Notes: generated from the letters alone by a model not told the origin. A DNA stretch of 64,000 bases from Corylus avellana (GCF_901000735.1 NC_081544.1:26096095-26160094); one strand, 5' to 3'. Positions 49,925-62,364 are shown, counted from the stretch's first letter. Numbers and translations: made by a program.

Positions 49925-50570
49925 GTGATTTTGGGGGAACTAGTTACCGGCCTTTTCAGCCCAAATGGTCCAACCGCCTTTGTGGGTGTGCAGGGGACGA
50001 CACATGTACATGTAAGTGCTCTCTTTCTTTCTCCAGCGCCATCGATGCACACAAATTTTGAAATATAGTCTACAATATATATATTGACATTCTCATGTAA
50101 TTGGCATGCATGCGGCCATACATTACAGGTTGCATGACATGCTGTTTCCCATGCGTCACCTTTGGCCGAATCGCAGAGGTTTTAGATGAAGGAAAAAGCT
50201 GTAAGTATATATATAAATCTCATTTGGCTCAGAATAAGAAAACGTATATATAGTGGATGCACCAGAAGCCCAATATGTGATAAATCAAAAACTTTTACTT
50301 TTAACCTATTCTATGTGATTCATAATGTAATTTGTGGTTTCTGTCTATTTTGCAAAAGCATGCTGCCGGCAAGGTTGTGTGTGGATGGGATGTTGATGTT
50401 GTTCCAATTACAATGGCTTCTCTCCTGCATCTATAGAGAGAAATTACGTTCCAAATATGGATTACCAGACGAACCATGCTGTGATTGTTGTGTACACTTC
50501 TGCTGTGAATCATGTGCTCTTTGCCAGGAGCATGCTGAGCTCAAACACACAGGATTGGACCCCTCCAAAG
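49925..50570 (+). pseudogene. PLAC8 / cell number regulator-type gene, copy 2, frameshifted
   Basis: Parts: exon 1 to 50011 (GTAAGT donor; KWSNRLCGCAGDDTCT), exon 2 50129-50200 ([20 protein letters not shown], intact), exon 3 from 50359. At the start of exon 3, about 50375-50383, this copy has two more bases than copy 1, so the frame leading in from exon 2 hits TGA soon after. The downstream frame then reads [15 protein letters not shown] and [20 protein letters not shown]. No start codon was found for exon 1: the in-frame sequence above it is repeat-like. It could be functional only with an unseen alternative acceptor. Confidence 0.7.
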
Positions 50571-52572
50571 GTTGTAAACTGACTCATCATGACAACAAAA
50601 TTATTGTTACCTTTTTTAGAGGCTGACATTTTTTGTTTTGTTTTGTTTTTTTTTTTTTTTTTTAATGTACTAGGTTGGACTAACCCTCCCAGTCGTCTGT
50701 CCATGTTTAGATGATCTCCCAAGTTCCGTGGAAGATATATATTATCAACCAATTTGCCGGGGCTTCATCTTTTCTTTTTCTTTTTTTCTTTTCTATAAGT
50801 TTATAATAAATTTGCTGGAGGGATAGATAGTCAAATATAAAGTCGCAAGCATGGTTGAATAGATTGTTATATATCTTAAATATGTTTTCTTTATTTACTC
50901 ATTCAACCATCTATTATATGTGGTGTGGCAATTGTAGTGAAAGAGAAAAGAACTCTCAAAAGAAAACCCATGTACGTAATGAAGAAAAAACATTCAAAAA
51001 AAAATGCCTTTTCTAGCTTTTGTCTATGTCAGAGTTAGAAAATTAAAAGAATATAAGGAAATCATCTAACATTCTCCAATTAGAAATAAGGACGGAGATG
51101 AAGATATCTTTGTCTTCGTCAAATGAAGATTTAGATGAATCTAACCTTTGGACCACTTCTGAAGCCGAGAATCCTTTTCTTAGGTTATGGGGGCAACAAA
51201 CTATTGGATCAGACCAATTCTTTGACCAATTTTCAACTTTTTGTGTTTTTATTATTTACTATGTATCAACTAGAGTAGGGTGACTATAGACCCTCGCCTA
51301 TTTCTTGTGTTTTTATTTTTTATTTTTTTTTTTATAATTATTTTATTGGAATCTTATCTTAAAAATCTAATAATAATAATTTTTTTTTAAAAAAAAAAAA
51401 AAAAAAAAAAAGACCCTGCTTGACCGGATGATCCCTTGAAACGGCGGCTACCAACCAAGAAGTGATACACGCGTGTATTAGTCCAGGTAGGCAGAAATTG
51501 CATAGGATGGTGGCCTGAAGCTTCACGAGTTTGAATAGGAGAGTTATATATGCTCATAAAAAGGGCCCCGCAAGTCGTAGCCAGGGAAAACATTTTTCAG
51601 TATAACAGTTTTCGATTGACGTTCTTTGTGTTCTTTTAAGCGTCTCTTAATCTTCAATCTTCGTGCTATGCAAGTTTATATCTAGTATAGGGGCTTATTT
51701 ATAGGTTAGGATTAGGTCTTCTACTTCAACTTGTCCTAGAAGTGTTAAGAGTTGTGACTAGTTATTTTTTTGGTGAGCTGGTATTGGTCTTGAGTCCCGT
51801 AATGTATTAGGTGACTAATAGATTGAAATTATTCCCAACAATGAGTTAGTGTGAGGGTGCGTGTATTATTTTTCTAAAAAAACAAAACATGACTTTTTCT
51901 CGTTTCCATGAAAAAATTGGTCGGATATACATGAATGTGCCGGTGTGAATGGCCGAAAGAAAAGAAATCTAGCTTGCTGATAGCTGAGGAAACTTTGAGC
52001 TTGCAAAAGCAAGACTTGCCTTAATGAAGAAGTTGAGCAGTGAGCATCGACGCCAAGGGCCAAGGCTATGGTGTCCGCAGGCAGATTTCTACAGCCTGGA
52101 AGTTGTCGCTTTCTATTTCTTCTTGTAATAACACGAACATCTACCTACATGGTACGATTTAATTAACATTAAATGAGTGAGAAGAGAAGCTGCTTTCTCG
52201 GAGTAAATAAAAGAGCCAACTCTTGTACGTTTTCCTTTTTTGGTGTTGCATTTTGTGGGATTTTGTCTCCTTTTCATCTTATGTGGTTTGAATTTGTTAA
52301 GGAAATTTCTGCTTTCAGAAATCGTTCCTCGTCTACAGATTTCAATCGGATTTTTATAGTGTTTATCTTTCAACAACCTCCTTTTAATGGTTGTTGTAGT
52401 GTCTTAGCGGGGTCACTTTGACGTCTGCTAAGACTACTTATGTGTTATTTTTTCAGCAAAAAATACTTTATGCAATCTTTTTAGGGAGGACTAAGTCATA
52501 TTTTGACCTATTTTCTATTAGTTGTTCATATTATTAAAACATCCACCCCTCTTTTCCCGTGATTTAATTCAT

Positions 52573-52671
52573 GTAACTCATTCCTTATTTGCTTAAAAAA
52601 AAACACACACACACAAATAGAGGTAACTCATTCCTTATTTGCTTAAAAAAAACACACACAAATAGAGGGGA
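52573..52671 (+). repeat. Two-copy tandem repeat of about 50 bp with (CA)n
   Basis: TAACTCATTCCTTATTTGCT followed by an A run, (CA)n and AAATAGAGG occurs twice in a row. The copies differ by one A and the number of CA units. Confidence 0.85.
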
Positions 52672-52897
52672 CACAAATTTATATCCTTAAAAAAAAAAAA
52701 AAAAATGCAAATACTAAAAGAATCGTAGCTTAGCTTGATAACTTTAAAAAAAAAAAAGAAAAGTAAATTAATTTTCCGGTCTTTGTTTATATATATTTGT
52801 TTTCTTTCTTATTTATTTAATTGGGATCATGGTCTTCCTCGTCGCAACTCTCTCAAGTCTTAACTTCACCAACCTAACCCCTGGCTCGTCTTTCAAT

Positions 52898-52906
52898 TAT
52901 ATAAAT
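52898..52906 (+). promoter_or_regulatory. Candidate TATA box of the PMP22-type gene
   Basis: TATATAAAT about 150 nt upstream of the start codon, followed by a pyrimidine-rich leader typical of plant 5' UTRs. Confidence 0.5.
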
Positions 52907-53050
52907 CTCATTTCCAATTACGTTCTCAGTCAACCCTCTGTCCCTCTCCTTCTCTTACTCTCCCTGCCTCTAAACCCATATACCTTGTGACTTGTGAGAG
53001 ATACAGAGTAAGAGCCAGTTAAGGTTGACTTGTGAGATTGATCCCACACC

Positions 53051-56000
53051 ATGTCTGACATTGTCAACGAGGCTTGGAGGAAATATCTCCTGCAGCTCCA
53101 ACTCCACCCTCTTAGAACCAAGGTTTCTTTCCTTCTTGATTGAAACCCATGTTTTCTGTCTCTCTTTCGCTTTCTTAATTAAAACTACGCTCTAAAAAGA
53201 TTCCTCTTTTTTTTTTCTTTTTTTTTTAATTTGTGCCTGTTTTTCAATTTAAATGGTAGTTTGATATGACACATTTTTCACTTGTGTTTTGGTTTAAATT
53301 TTTGTGTTATTAGGCAATTACATCTGGGGTTTTAGCTGGGTGTAGTGATGCGGTTGCCCAAAAGATTTCTGGGATCAAGAAGCTCCAATTAAGAAGATTA
53401 CTCCTTGTCATGGTGTGCTAACTTAGACTGCATAGTTTTTTCATTTATTGGTAAGCTAGTATTTTGGTGGTTCGATCAATCTCTTAACGCTCTATTTGCT
53501 GAAAGTGGAAGCAAAAAGTTGGTAACTTTTTTTCTTTTCCATGAATTGATCGAATCAGGTGATCATCCAATAATTATGTCTGGGCCCGATTAAGTGCAGC
53601 CTTTGCTTTTGATCACTGAAACTATCAAAGAGTTTCATATCTTGCCATTTTTTCTCAGCAGACAAACTGAAAATTATTTGATATTCTTTTCATTAATTGT
53701 TAGATGGTTGTTGACTTGTTGTTTTGTGGTATTATTTGCCTTTTCTAATTGAAAACGTTAAATTTCTTTGCAGCTCTATGGATTTGCTTATGGAGGACCT
53801 TTTGGGCACTTCCTCCACAAGTTGATGGATAAAATTTTCAAGGGGAAAAAGGGCAACAAAACTGTTGCAAAGAAGGTAATTCTTTTGCTTCAGTTCATGT
53901 TCTTTGTCAGCTGATTTGCAGCCTTATGCATAATTCTAGCGATTTTGATTTATTCAAATGAGCCTGTTTTGCTAGCCTAGTCTATATGCAAATTTTTTTT
54001 TTTTATAATCAAGAATTAATAGATGAAGTGTTCTATTATTAGGTGTTACTGGAACAGTTAACTTCCTCTCCTTGGAACAACCTTTTCTTCATGATGTACT
54101 ATGGCTTGGTGGTCGAAGGTACGTGCATCGATCGTGCAATCTCTTCGCTTGATTTGTCCCATGTTATGAATTGAATCCATTAGTTTTATCTGTTAAATTT
54201 AATTATACTAGTTCCATCGTCTGTATCCTGTTTTGGCTTGTTTAATTTTTAATCCATACTTTCTTAGTTTATCAATTGAGCTGCACTGTCATTGTAGATG
54301 ATGGATGGATTGATATTTGTCAGTTTGTAAAGTTTAAACACCAAGCTGTTGTAATGTTGTTACTGTTTCTTTACATCTCAGAAAAGAAAAATAAAGAAGA
54401 GGCATAGTTCTATGTTCCAAAGCATAGTTAGTGATTAAATACAAATGTTCTCTGTTTGTGAGTTTGAATTTGGGGGGGGGGGACCGGGGTTGCACATGCT
54501 CAAACCCATCTCCATCATAGAAAACCCCTAAAAATCATGCCCAGCACTAATGAGGACTAAGTTTCTGCTCACTTTTCTAAGCAAAAGTTTACCTTGTAAA
54601 ATGAAGAGAAGCCACTTAACGACTTATTTCATTTGAAAACTTACCTTAATTCTCTTTTACCATTTAATCCTTGGCCGGTTCACAGTATACCTTTTGTTCA
54701 CAAAAGAGCCTGGCCAAGTATTGGCATTTCATGAAGAATGCTTATGCTACAGAATGCTGAGAACACCAACTTAGAAAGAAATAAAGTCTGGTATTCAGGA
54801 ATTGAAGTTATAGTCTGGTATTGCAGGAAGACCATGGGGTTTAGTGAAGAGCAAAGTTCGAAAGGACTACCCCTCTATTCAGTTGACTGCATGGAAGGTA
54901 CCAATGAACCATCTTTTGTTGTTTGACATGCAATCCAGTTCATTAAATTGGCAGCACTAAAGCTCTGATGCTTGTGGCTTGCAGTTTTGGCCTATAGTCG
55001 CTTGGGTGAATTACCAATACATGCCTTTGCAATTCCGTGTTCTATTTCACAGCTTTGTCGCCTCATGCTGGTATGATATGCTTTAACTTCGCCTGCTTCT
55101 ATTAATTATCCTCTCATATTCGTCTGTGTTATTTACCTTATCTGTGAGGATGAATAAATAAGTAAAATAATTAGTCCAAGGAAATAGGATATTATGAAAA
55201 TATTGCTCGAAGAAGGATTCCATCTCTATTCGCAAGGGCCATCTCTCTTTGTGAAGGAATGGATAGTCTGTTTTTTTAAGTTTAAGGGCTTCTCTGAAGC
55301 AAGAACAAACTTTTAATGAATTTAATTCCATATTAATGAGATTAGCCAATTGTGTAATCTATTATTGACTTATTGGCCAACTTTAGGAAAAATCTGCAAT
55401 ATAAGTATACAAATTTCAAACCTTACTGTAACTTATTGTGTAACCCATGTACCACCAAACATTTATCTCTTCTGCTTGCAGTTCACTTGCATAAGCACTT
55501 CACTTGCATAAGCACTTTGCATCTTGTGTGTCTGTCAACAAAAGTGGCTAGGCAATGATAAATACGTTTCATTTCCCAAATTTCTGTCAAATAGTATGAG
55601 CACGAATTACGTTACATTGAATTATGTTGGGAGATATGTAGGAAACATAGAAATCCTATTTCCTTTACATTCCTGCTGCCATGACCAAAAATGTGATATA
55701 AATGGCAATGGTAATGGCGGTTTCTCCCAGCTGGAGACAAGGGCAGACCTGTGTAGGTATTATTTCCCCTAAAATTTTAAAATTACCCTTAAAATTTTAA
55801 ATTTTACCCCTAAAATTTATAATTTTTAATGAAATGTCCCCCCAAAACTAAATTTTTACCCCTAAATTGTTACCTCTTAAAATTTTGTCCCCCCACCCTT
55901 AAATGTCTAGTTCCGCCTCTGGCTGGAGATGACCTTCATTAATTTGGTAGCTAGTATCACACTGAGATGCATGTGATAGTGAGCAAGTATATGTTTATTG

Positions 56001-56124
56001 TGTAACACATTCAATGAAATTATGGCATGGATGATTTAGTTCTGATGCATTCGTTCTGCTTGATAACTTCAGGGCAATCTTTCTGAATCTGAAAGCAAGA
56101 ACTGTTGCAACTAAGAAGGCCTAG
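53051..56124 (+). CDS. PMP22: PMP22/Mpv17-family peroxisomal membrane protein, seven exons, 185 residues
   Basis: Exons: 53051-53122, 53314-53412, 53774-53875, 54043-54118, 54827-54897, 54985-55070 and 56073-56124 (TAG). They total 558 nt and every junction is in frame with GT/AG sites. The protein starts MSDIVNEAWRKYLLQLQLHP. It carries the family's landmarks: FAYGGPFGHFLHKLMD, then WNNLFFMMYYGLVVEGRPW, then FWPIVAWVNYQYMPLQFRV and FHSFVASCW, with about four hydrophobic membrane spans. It ends in a basic tail, KARTVATKKA. The Mpv17/PMP22 family are small integral proteins of peroxisomes or inner mitochondria. The close match to plant PMP22 as I remember it favours the peroxisome. Intron 6 carries a hAT MITE. 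No defects seen. Confidence 0.95.
55738..55921. mobile_element. hAT MITE (184 bp) in PMP22 intron 6, exact 8-bp target duplication
   Basis: Ends CAAGGGCAGACCTG and, in reverse, CAGAGGCGGAACTA form a degenerate hAT inverted repeat. Exact 8-bp flanks GCTGGAGA at 55730-55737 and 55922-55929. The interior is C-run and ATTTTAAA-rich, non-coding. Confidence 0.8.
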
Positions 56125-58149
56125 AATGGAGAAGCTCTGTTTTTTTTCTTCATCTTCTTCTTTTTGAAATGCCCCCTGAATTACTTTTCCTTTGCATAAT
56201 TGACTTCTTGTGTTAGTATTATATATTGGCATTCCCATTTGTGCTTGAATGCCATATTAGCTTGTTAAGGATTATAGCAAATACAAAACTGGTTCATTGA
56301 ATTTTGTGTCGGGTTATGTTAGTGTCGAAGTATGGGTATAACTGTATAAGACTATATAGTTTAATCTTAATATAACCTGTTTAATTAAACGAGTCAGGCT
56401 TTTCAATTTTAACTCTCTAATTTTGTGTTAGGTTCATGAGTTATGTCAAATATTGTCATTGTCATGTTCGGATTGCATCAACTTTAACTTGATTCATTTA
56501 ATTAAATAAGTTAGATTTCTTAATTCTAACATGTTAATTTTATATTAAGTTCGTATTGAGTTTATGAGTCGTATCAAAAATAACCATATTTAATAAATAA
56601 TTCGCTTAAATAAATAACTCAATGAAAAATTAAGGGTGCGAAGAAAAGAGAAAGGTGGGTGCAACGCCACATTCCTTTCCTTCATTGATGGGAATTTCCA
56701 CTTTTACCTTTATTCAGATAGAAGATATATAAAGTGAAAAGCTACACACATCTCCTTTTCTATATATTCTTTTATAAACTTACCCATGTTAGAAGAACAA
56801 CACTCTAATCATTTGAATTCCATTTAAGATCCATGGGTTGATGGGTCAACAAATTGAACCCAAAGATTTGCCCGTTATCATCGTTCTAGTAATTGAGAAA
56901 CAACAAACTGTACGGAAATCACGTTGTCAAACAAGATTTTTAATCAACTTTGTCGCATGTAGTATTGGCCAATTGTCATTTGCAGTGCCGTGACTGATGG
57001 ATACATTATAAAACCAAGACACGACTATACCACGAGCGCCAATCAAAGATTCCGAGTTATGCTAGAACATATTTTTATCTCTCAATTATCATACAATGCG
57101 GTAGTTCTAACTAACTTTAGGTTTTTTTTATTTTATTTGACAAAGACTAATCTTCAACGAACTAATCTTCAACGAACTTAATGCTAGCCAACTGCACACA
57201 ATATACTGTTTGCATTTAATCAATTGAGTCAAAGGAGTTTTTGTTTTTTAGGAAGAGTCAAAGGAATTTCAAAAGCATTTTTAGTAAATAAAAAGCTGTG
57301 CAAACAAAAAAAACTTATCAGTTTGATAAAAATTGCCCAAATGCATTTATGAAGAAAAAAAATCTTTTACTTTAAAAAATCTATTTTTATTTTAATTTTT
57401 TAGGCATCATAGAGAATGAGAGACAAGAAAAGGATAATAATTAATGGTCCAAGCATATGATTGGTGATGATTAAGAGTTGGTGAAAGGTAGTGGATATTT
57501 ATTGCTCAACCTTCGTACTTCCTAACCGATGTCGGAAAACCACCAATCTCATTCGTACGACTGCACCGAAACGCCAAAAAGCATTCATCTCCATTCTCCG
57601 GCCACAAATGATATTGCCGTGAAAACAAATTATAGCAAGGTCGAAGCTGTTCAATCCACTTTTATTTATTCATTCATTTATTTCGGAACGGCTAAGAATT
57701 GGACCCATTCTATTATTGGACCGAAGATTGCTCCACGTGATTCTCTTATTAATTTCTTCTTCTTTTTTACTGTGAAATACTCTACCAAAAATTATTGGAG
57801 TAATATTCATAGAATTTAGAGTTTAAGAGTACCAATAAAAAATATTGAGAATGTGTTATTTTATATTATTTATTAAGTACTTGAACGAAGAGACAGCTAG
57901 TAATTGGAATTTATTTGTTTTAGTACGATATTCAAATTTAGTATTTTGTTCGGGGCTTGAAGGAAGGGACAATTAATGGTAGGAGAGGTCTACTAGGAGT
58001 TTGGTAGAACCACTTATGATGCTTAAATAAGTGAGGATAGGAGGAAAAGAAAATTGACATAGCATAAGGGTGTATGAACGTGTACCTAGTGAAGAGCCCT
58101 TTTCTTCTTATATAAACTCGTCATTTCTGTCTCTCTTTGGTAGGTTTTG
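56125..58149. other. Non-coding stretch downstream of the PMP22-type gene
   Basis: A weak relative of the 38215/49440 MITE lies at about 57235-57405. One 96-codon open frame at 57529-57819 has no recognised similarity and ends in low-complexity Phe. No gene supported. Confidence 0.4.
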
Positions 58150-58162
58150 GAATTTCCCGCAA

Positions 58163-59269
58163 GTACTTTTTTTTTTTTTTTAAAGAAATACATTCCAATT
58201 TCATTGATAATAATCACGAGCATAAAGCTCTTACATCGTAGGAGTACAAAGTCCTGAAAATGCAAATTATAGCCGAAACTATAAGGATACAACATCACCA
58301 AAAACCTCCGCTAACCTATGACTAGTTTTCAGTTGAAATAACAGATCTGCATAAGACAGACGCAATCCAATGCATAAGTAGTGCAAATTCCTCCTCGACC
58401 CAAAAGCTAGGATGAAGTTCACATCCACAACTTGAAGGTTTGGACTAAAATTTGCATCCACGACCTAAAAGATCTGGACCAAAGTTCAGTTCACATCCAA
58501 GCAGGCAGATCGAGTGGCCAAGCCTTATTACAAAACAGAAGCAAGAAAACCGAAATAAAATGTGGGCGAACCAAAGAGGTAGGGCCTTATTACAAGTAAA
58601 TAACATGAATGAAATGCATACAGGGAAAAAACATAAACAAAGACAATACAAGGAAAATAAAATAAATGGGAACAGGCACACGTAGCGTGGATGCCGATTG
58701 TGCACTCGCTGGAAACCGACACCGGAAGGGAACGATGGAAGCTCGACATGGTGGGGACGCAGAAAAAGCCCAAAACAGTGGACGGAGGGTGGCGAAACCG
58801 ATCGCTAGCTGACCGGAGAACCATCGCAGCAAGGGACGTTGAAGCTCATCACTGGAGGGGCACGAGGAAAGACCCAGCAGCGGACGGTTGACGGCAGAGC
58901 GGGCAGAGGAGATCGAAAGCGAATACAAAACAAAAACTGTGGGGAGTTTGAAAGAAACCCTCAAAATCAGCACCCACACCGAATGGCACACAAGTAAGGC
59001 TACAAGAACATCACACCAAAAACACAGCAAACAAACAGAAAGGAAAGGAGCATAAACAACCAGAGAGCCCCGCCAAGGACAAAAGCGGAACAAAGAGGAA
59101 GCGGCGGCAGAGAAAGGGTAGGTAGGAGGCAACCCGGGTCAGGGACATCAAGTAAATTACTGGCACCCGATGCAAGGGTAGGCGAGGGGGAGGAGGGAGG
59201 CAGCAAATGGCCATCCCTCCTCCCCTCACCATGGGGGAGGGGGCTTACCTGTGGCTGCGGCGCTAGAGA
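58163..59269 (-). mobile_element. 1.1-kb retroposon (LINE-derived or similar) with 13-bp target duplication
   Basis: On the minus strand it runs from a GC-rich 5' end (CTCTAGCGCCGCAGCC) to a 3' end reading TTATGCTCGTGATTATTATC, then an A tail (T run at 58168-58182). Exact 13-bp flanks GAATTTCCCGCAA at 58150-58162 and 59270-59282. The 3' end looks like that of plant LINEs. No reverse transcriptase is present, so it is a non-autonomous or internally deleted copy. Open frames on both strands reflect its GC content rather than clear coding. Confidence 0.8.
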
Positions 59270-59883
59270 GAATTTCCCGCAAAAACTAAGAAAGGTTTTC
59301 TGGCGTGAAAAAACTGTAATCTAACTTTACAAAAAAGGAAATTGGTTGCAGTGGGCCGCCTTGTCGGAGTATAGGTGTATCATGTTACTAGAATAGGCTT
59401 GATCTTGGGCTTGGCAGACAAGACTTTAAGCAGATGGGTTTTATGTGCTCATCGATAGTGGAGGGTCCAGTTACGCTTGAGCCCAAAGGGCCCTCGGATA
59501 GACCGGACAGGCCTTATGGCCCGGCGGGAGGTCTGTAAAATTAATGTAATTGAATTAAACTTTGGTCCAAATGCTCTGCAAAAGGCTCCTTTTATAGCCC
59601 CCCAATCAACAATTGTCACATCAGTTAAATCACAACAATTGCATATAGTTAAAATGGAACCACATTCACTGGATGATGAAAAGAGAGAAGAAAATAGGGT
59701 CTTGCATAAACGGCCATGGCCATGGGTCATGGGTCATGGGTCTGGCCATGACCCACGGCTGGCCAGGCCAGCCACCCACGGCGTGGCTCACCTCTCTTCG
59801 GCTCCAGTTTCCGGCCTTTAGGGTGATAAAATCCATAAGGGTTAACTTTTCATCTCTAAGTTTTAGTTTTGAATCAAAAAACG

Positions 59884-60009
59884 AGTTTTGAAGCATTAGA
59901 AACAGATTTTGAGGCATTAAAAACGAATTTTGGAGCATTAAAAACGGGTTTTGAGGCGGGTCACTGCAGATTTGAATCGGGTCACGGCAGATTTGAGGCT
60001 CAGACCAAT
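59884..60009 (+). repeat. 21-bp tandem repeat encoding seven-residue units
   Basis: Six units. In the plus frame from ATG 59869 they read SFEALET, DFEALKT, NFGALKT, GFEAGHC, RFESGHG, RFEAQTN. The 21-bp period keeps frame on both strands. It lies inside the inverted-repeat element 59541-60412, with no sign of a host gene. Confidence 0.75.
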
Positions 60010-60102
60010 GGGTCATGCCCCACGACGTGGGTCTCTATCGTCGTGGTGTGGGTTTATGGGTTTACCGAGTATGATTTTTTGTTTTTTAGAAATGCTAGAA
60101 TA

Positions 60103-60246
60103 TAATAAAAACTCCACATTTTGTCCATAAAAGTCCACGTGGCAAGATGCCACATCATATTTTTGGTGGAGGGAAAAAGACAACTAAAAGAAGATGTGGC
60201 ATCTTGCCACGTTGACTTTTATAAACAAAATGTGGAGTTTTTATTA
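60103..60246. mobile_element. Nested MITE with 55-bp arms
   Basis: Left arm TAATAAAAACTCCACATTTT (from 60103) and right arm ending in its complement at 60246 match for about 55 bp, with few mismatches, around a 33-nt loop. It sits inside 59541-60412. Confidence 0.85.
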
Positions 60247-60412
60247 AATTTAGTATATATATATATTTTTTTTTCGTTTTGATTCGGTGCAGATGATCTC
60301 AATTTTATTTTTTGCATTTTTGTTAAATGGATGATGTGGCAATTGTTGATTGGGGGCCGTAAAGGGGGCTTTTTGCATAGCATATGGACCATATGGGCTC
60401 TCAATGTAATTA

Positions 60413-62364
60413 GTTGGCCATCTGTACATCATTCTTTAAGTAAAAACCATTATGTATTTGGAAACTTGGCACCCTTCTACGCAAAAAGGACTATATATAT
60501 ATATATATAACAGTATTTCTAGTACTTCGAAGTTACCCCATTTTGTGAAGTGGGGACGGATATGACTATGAGAAATGGACAAAGGAAGAGCAACTCGTGA
60601 GGAAAACTAAGATGTGATAGATATTGGGTGGCTATGAGAATTAATGCATATATAGGGATATTAGTTATAAGCTTCGATGTTACGAAATATAATGAAATGG
60701 AAAAACTCATTTTCACACGAAAAATCATGGGAAAATTAAATCATTGTCCCATTAGCTTGAGCAATGGCCTTCCAAGCTAGAAAAGACAGTTAGCTTGGAA
60801 GAGAAGTCTTGGTAACTATCTCCCCCGCAAGAAAGGTACCCCGGCCCACGAGAGCTGCGTAGAAGGTCCTCGATCGTATAACGCCATCGATCGCCAACTT
60901 CTCTTAAAATTCCAAGGATACCCTATCTTGTGTTTTTAGAACAAGTACCATCCACAATTAACCTTACCATCTTCTTAGACAGAATATATATTAAGAATAC
61001 TCCACTACTCTTATAAATTCCTAGATCGATTTATCCGGTGTTTATGTGAGGAACAGTTCAAGTATGCACTCGGGATTTACTTGTGCCTCAATTAGCATGA
61101 TGCAAATTTAATTAAACTGATCATATTAATTAAGGCCTAATTTATGTACTTTTGTCACTTGTGTTGCAGCTCCTGAGATATATATATATATATAAGCATT
61201 ATAATTATTTGTAGGTTCCTCTTGAGTAACCTCCTTAATTATTATCGATCTTATATTTATACACATTGGAGATCAAGTGAAAACTATATTAATAATTCAA
61301 TACCAATAAAAATAAACACACCCTAATGACCACATAATGAAAATTGAAGAGAATATTTTTTCCTCTTCAATATTTCTTTTTCCTTACTAAGAAAGAAATA
61401 AGAATAAAAAATATTATAAATTGAAAATCCTTGTACACAATCACAAACCAAGTTAACGGGTTAATATTTAGTAAAATAGATTTCAGGTCAACCTACTTAA
61501 CTCACTGTCTCACGGATAGCCGGCATAACCCGTATAAAGTAAAACATTTTTATTTTTACCATTTCATTTTCATGTTCTAGCTATAATTATGTTTCTATAA
61601 AAATGACATTGTCATAGTTTTGAGGGTCATGCCCCAAGCCTCCCTTCGGCTCCGCCATTGTGCCCCAAATACTAGGTTTGTTGTAAGACAATCGAACCTC
61701 CACAACTAGGGAACATTCCCGGCCAGTTGGCCTCCCAGAAGAGGCCACCACCTTCAGGCTTCAGGTTCAACTACCTTCATCATCATTCTCACATGCACAC
61801 CTACATGTACATACACGCATACATGCAACCCATGCGAGCATTGGTTTTCTATTACACAAGCCACTCCCCCGCGCTTCTTCAACAGTCAGCTAGCTTTCAC
61901 TATAAGGAAGGTGCTGTGCGCGTTTCATGCATGTATGTAGTTAAAGCCAAAAACATTCATACATACATAAATTAAGAAATAACACCACAAAAGAAAAGGA
62001 CATATAAGCTACGATGAACAAGAAAGCATTAAAGGATTTCGATCTCATGGGGTTTTTCTCCAAAGTTACATACTGCAGTTTAAACTGCAACAGAGATACA
62101 AAACTAACACACAAGGGGAGAGAGAGAGAGAGAGAGAGAGATAGAGAGAACGACGTCGGACTATAACAACATTCCAAGATTCCCGGAAACTTAATGCTTT
62201 CACCGGGTTTTGGTGCCGATACAGGACTCACCCCCACCTCCAGATAGAAGACGCAAAGTACATTCACGCGCTTAAGGCATGAACTTCCTCTGACGTGGAC
62301 GATACTGTGCCGCCAATCAAAGGTTGACACGTCCGCGAACCCACGTAGCCGCACCCATCGCGGG
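60413..62364. other. Non-coding stretch; 3' flank of the minus-strand gene
   Basis: (TA)n tracts at about 60494-60508 and 61180-61193. The 3' UTR of the gene at 62365 probably extends down from 62364 and includes the GA tract at 62116-62150. No other gene supported. Confidence 0.45.
62116..62150. repeat. (GA)n microsatellite
   Basis: GA dinucleotide run with one GATA interruption, downstream of the minus-strand gene and probably inside its 3' UTR as (TC)n. Confidence 0.9.

Larger units (their letters stand above)
50571..53050. other. Non-coding stretch upstream of the PMP22-type gene
   Basis: Includes T and A homopolymers and a (TAA)n patch near 51370. A slightly GC-richer segment at 51410-51590 has no recognisable reading. 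No gene supported. Confidence 0.4.
59541..60412. mobile_element. Element with 85-90-bp inverted ends (Mutator-like?)
   Basis: Left arm 59541-59628 and right arm 60321-60412 are inverse copies, sharing TGGTCCAAATGCTCTGCAAA versus TGGTCCATATGCTATGCAAA, and AATCAACAATTG. The interior carries CATGGGTCATGGGT palindromes, a 21-bp tandem repeat and a nested MITE. No transposase and no clear target duplication. Confidence 0.65.

Noticed and set aside
51098..51283. 61-codon frame with acidic/Ser-rich start (MKISLSSSNEDLDESNL)
   Set aside because: Short, no homologue recognised, no splice sites extending it convincingly.
57529..57819. 96-codon open frame (MSENHQSHSYDCTET...)
   Set aside because: No recognised motif, ends in Phe low complexity from a T run, and has no supporting splice or composition signal.
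58590..59132. 180-codon minus-strand open frame
   Set aside because: Lies wholly inside the GC-rich retroposon; several overlapping frames are equally open and none shows a known domain.
59450..59540. Coding start of a gene near 59477
   Set aside because: The open frame runs into the inverted repeat of a transposon-like element and has no recognised domain.
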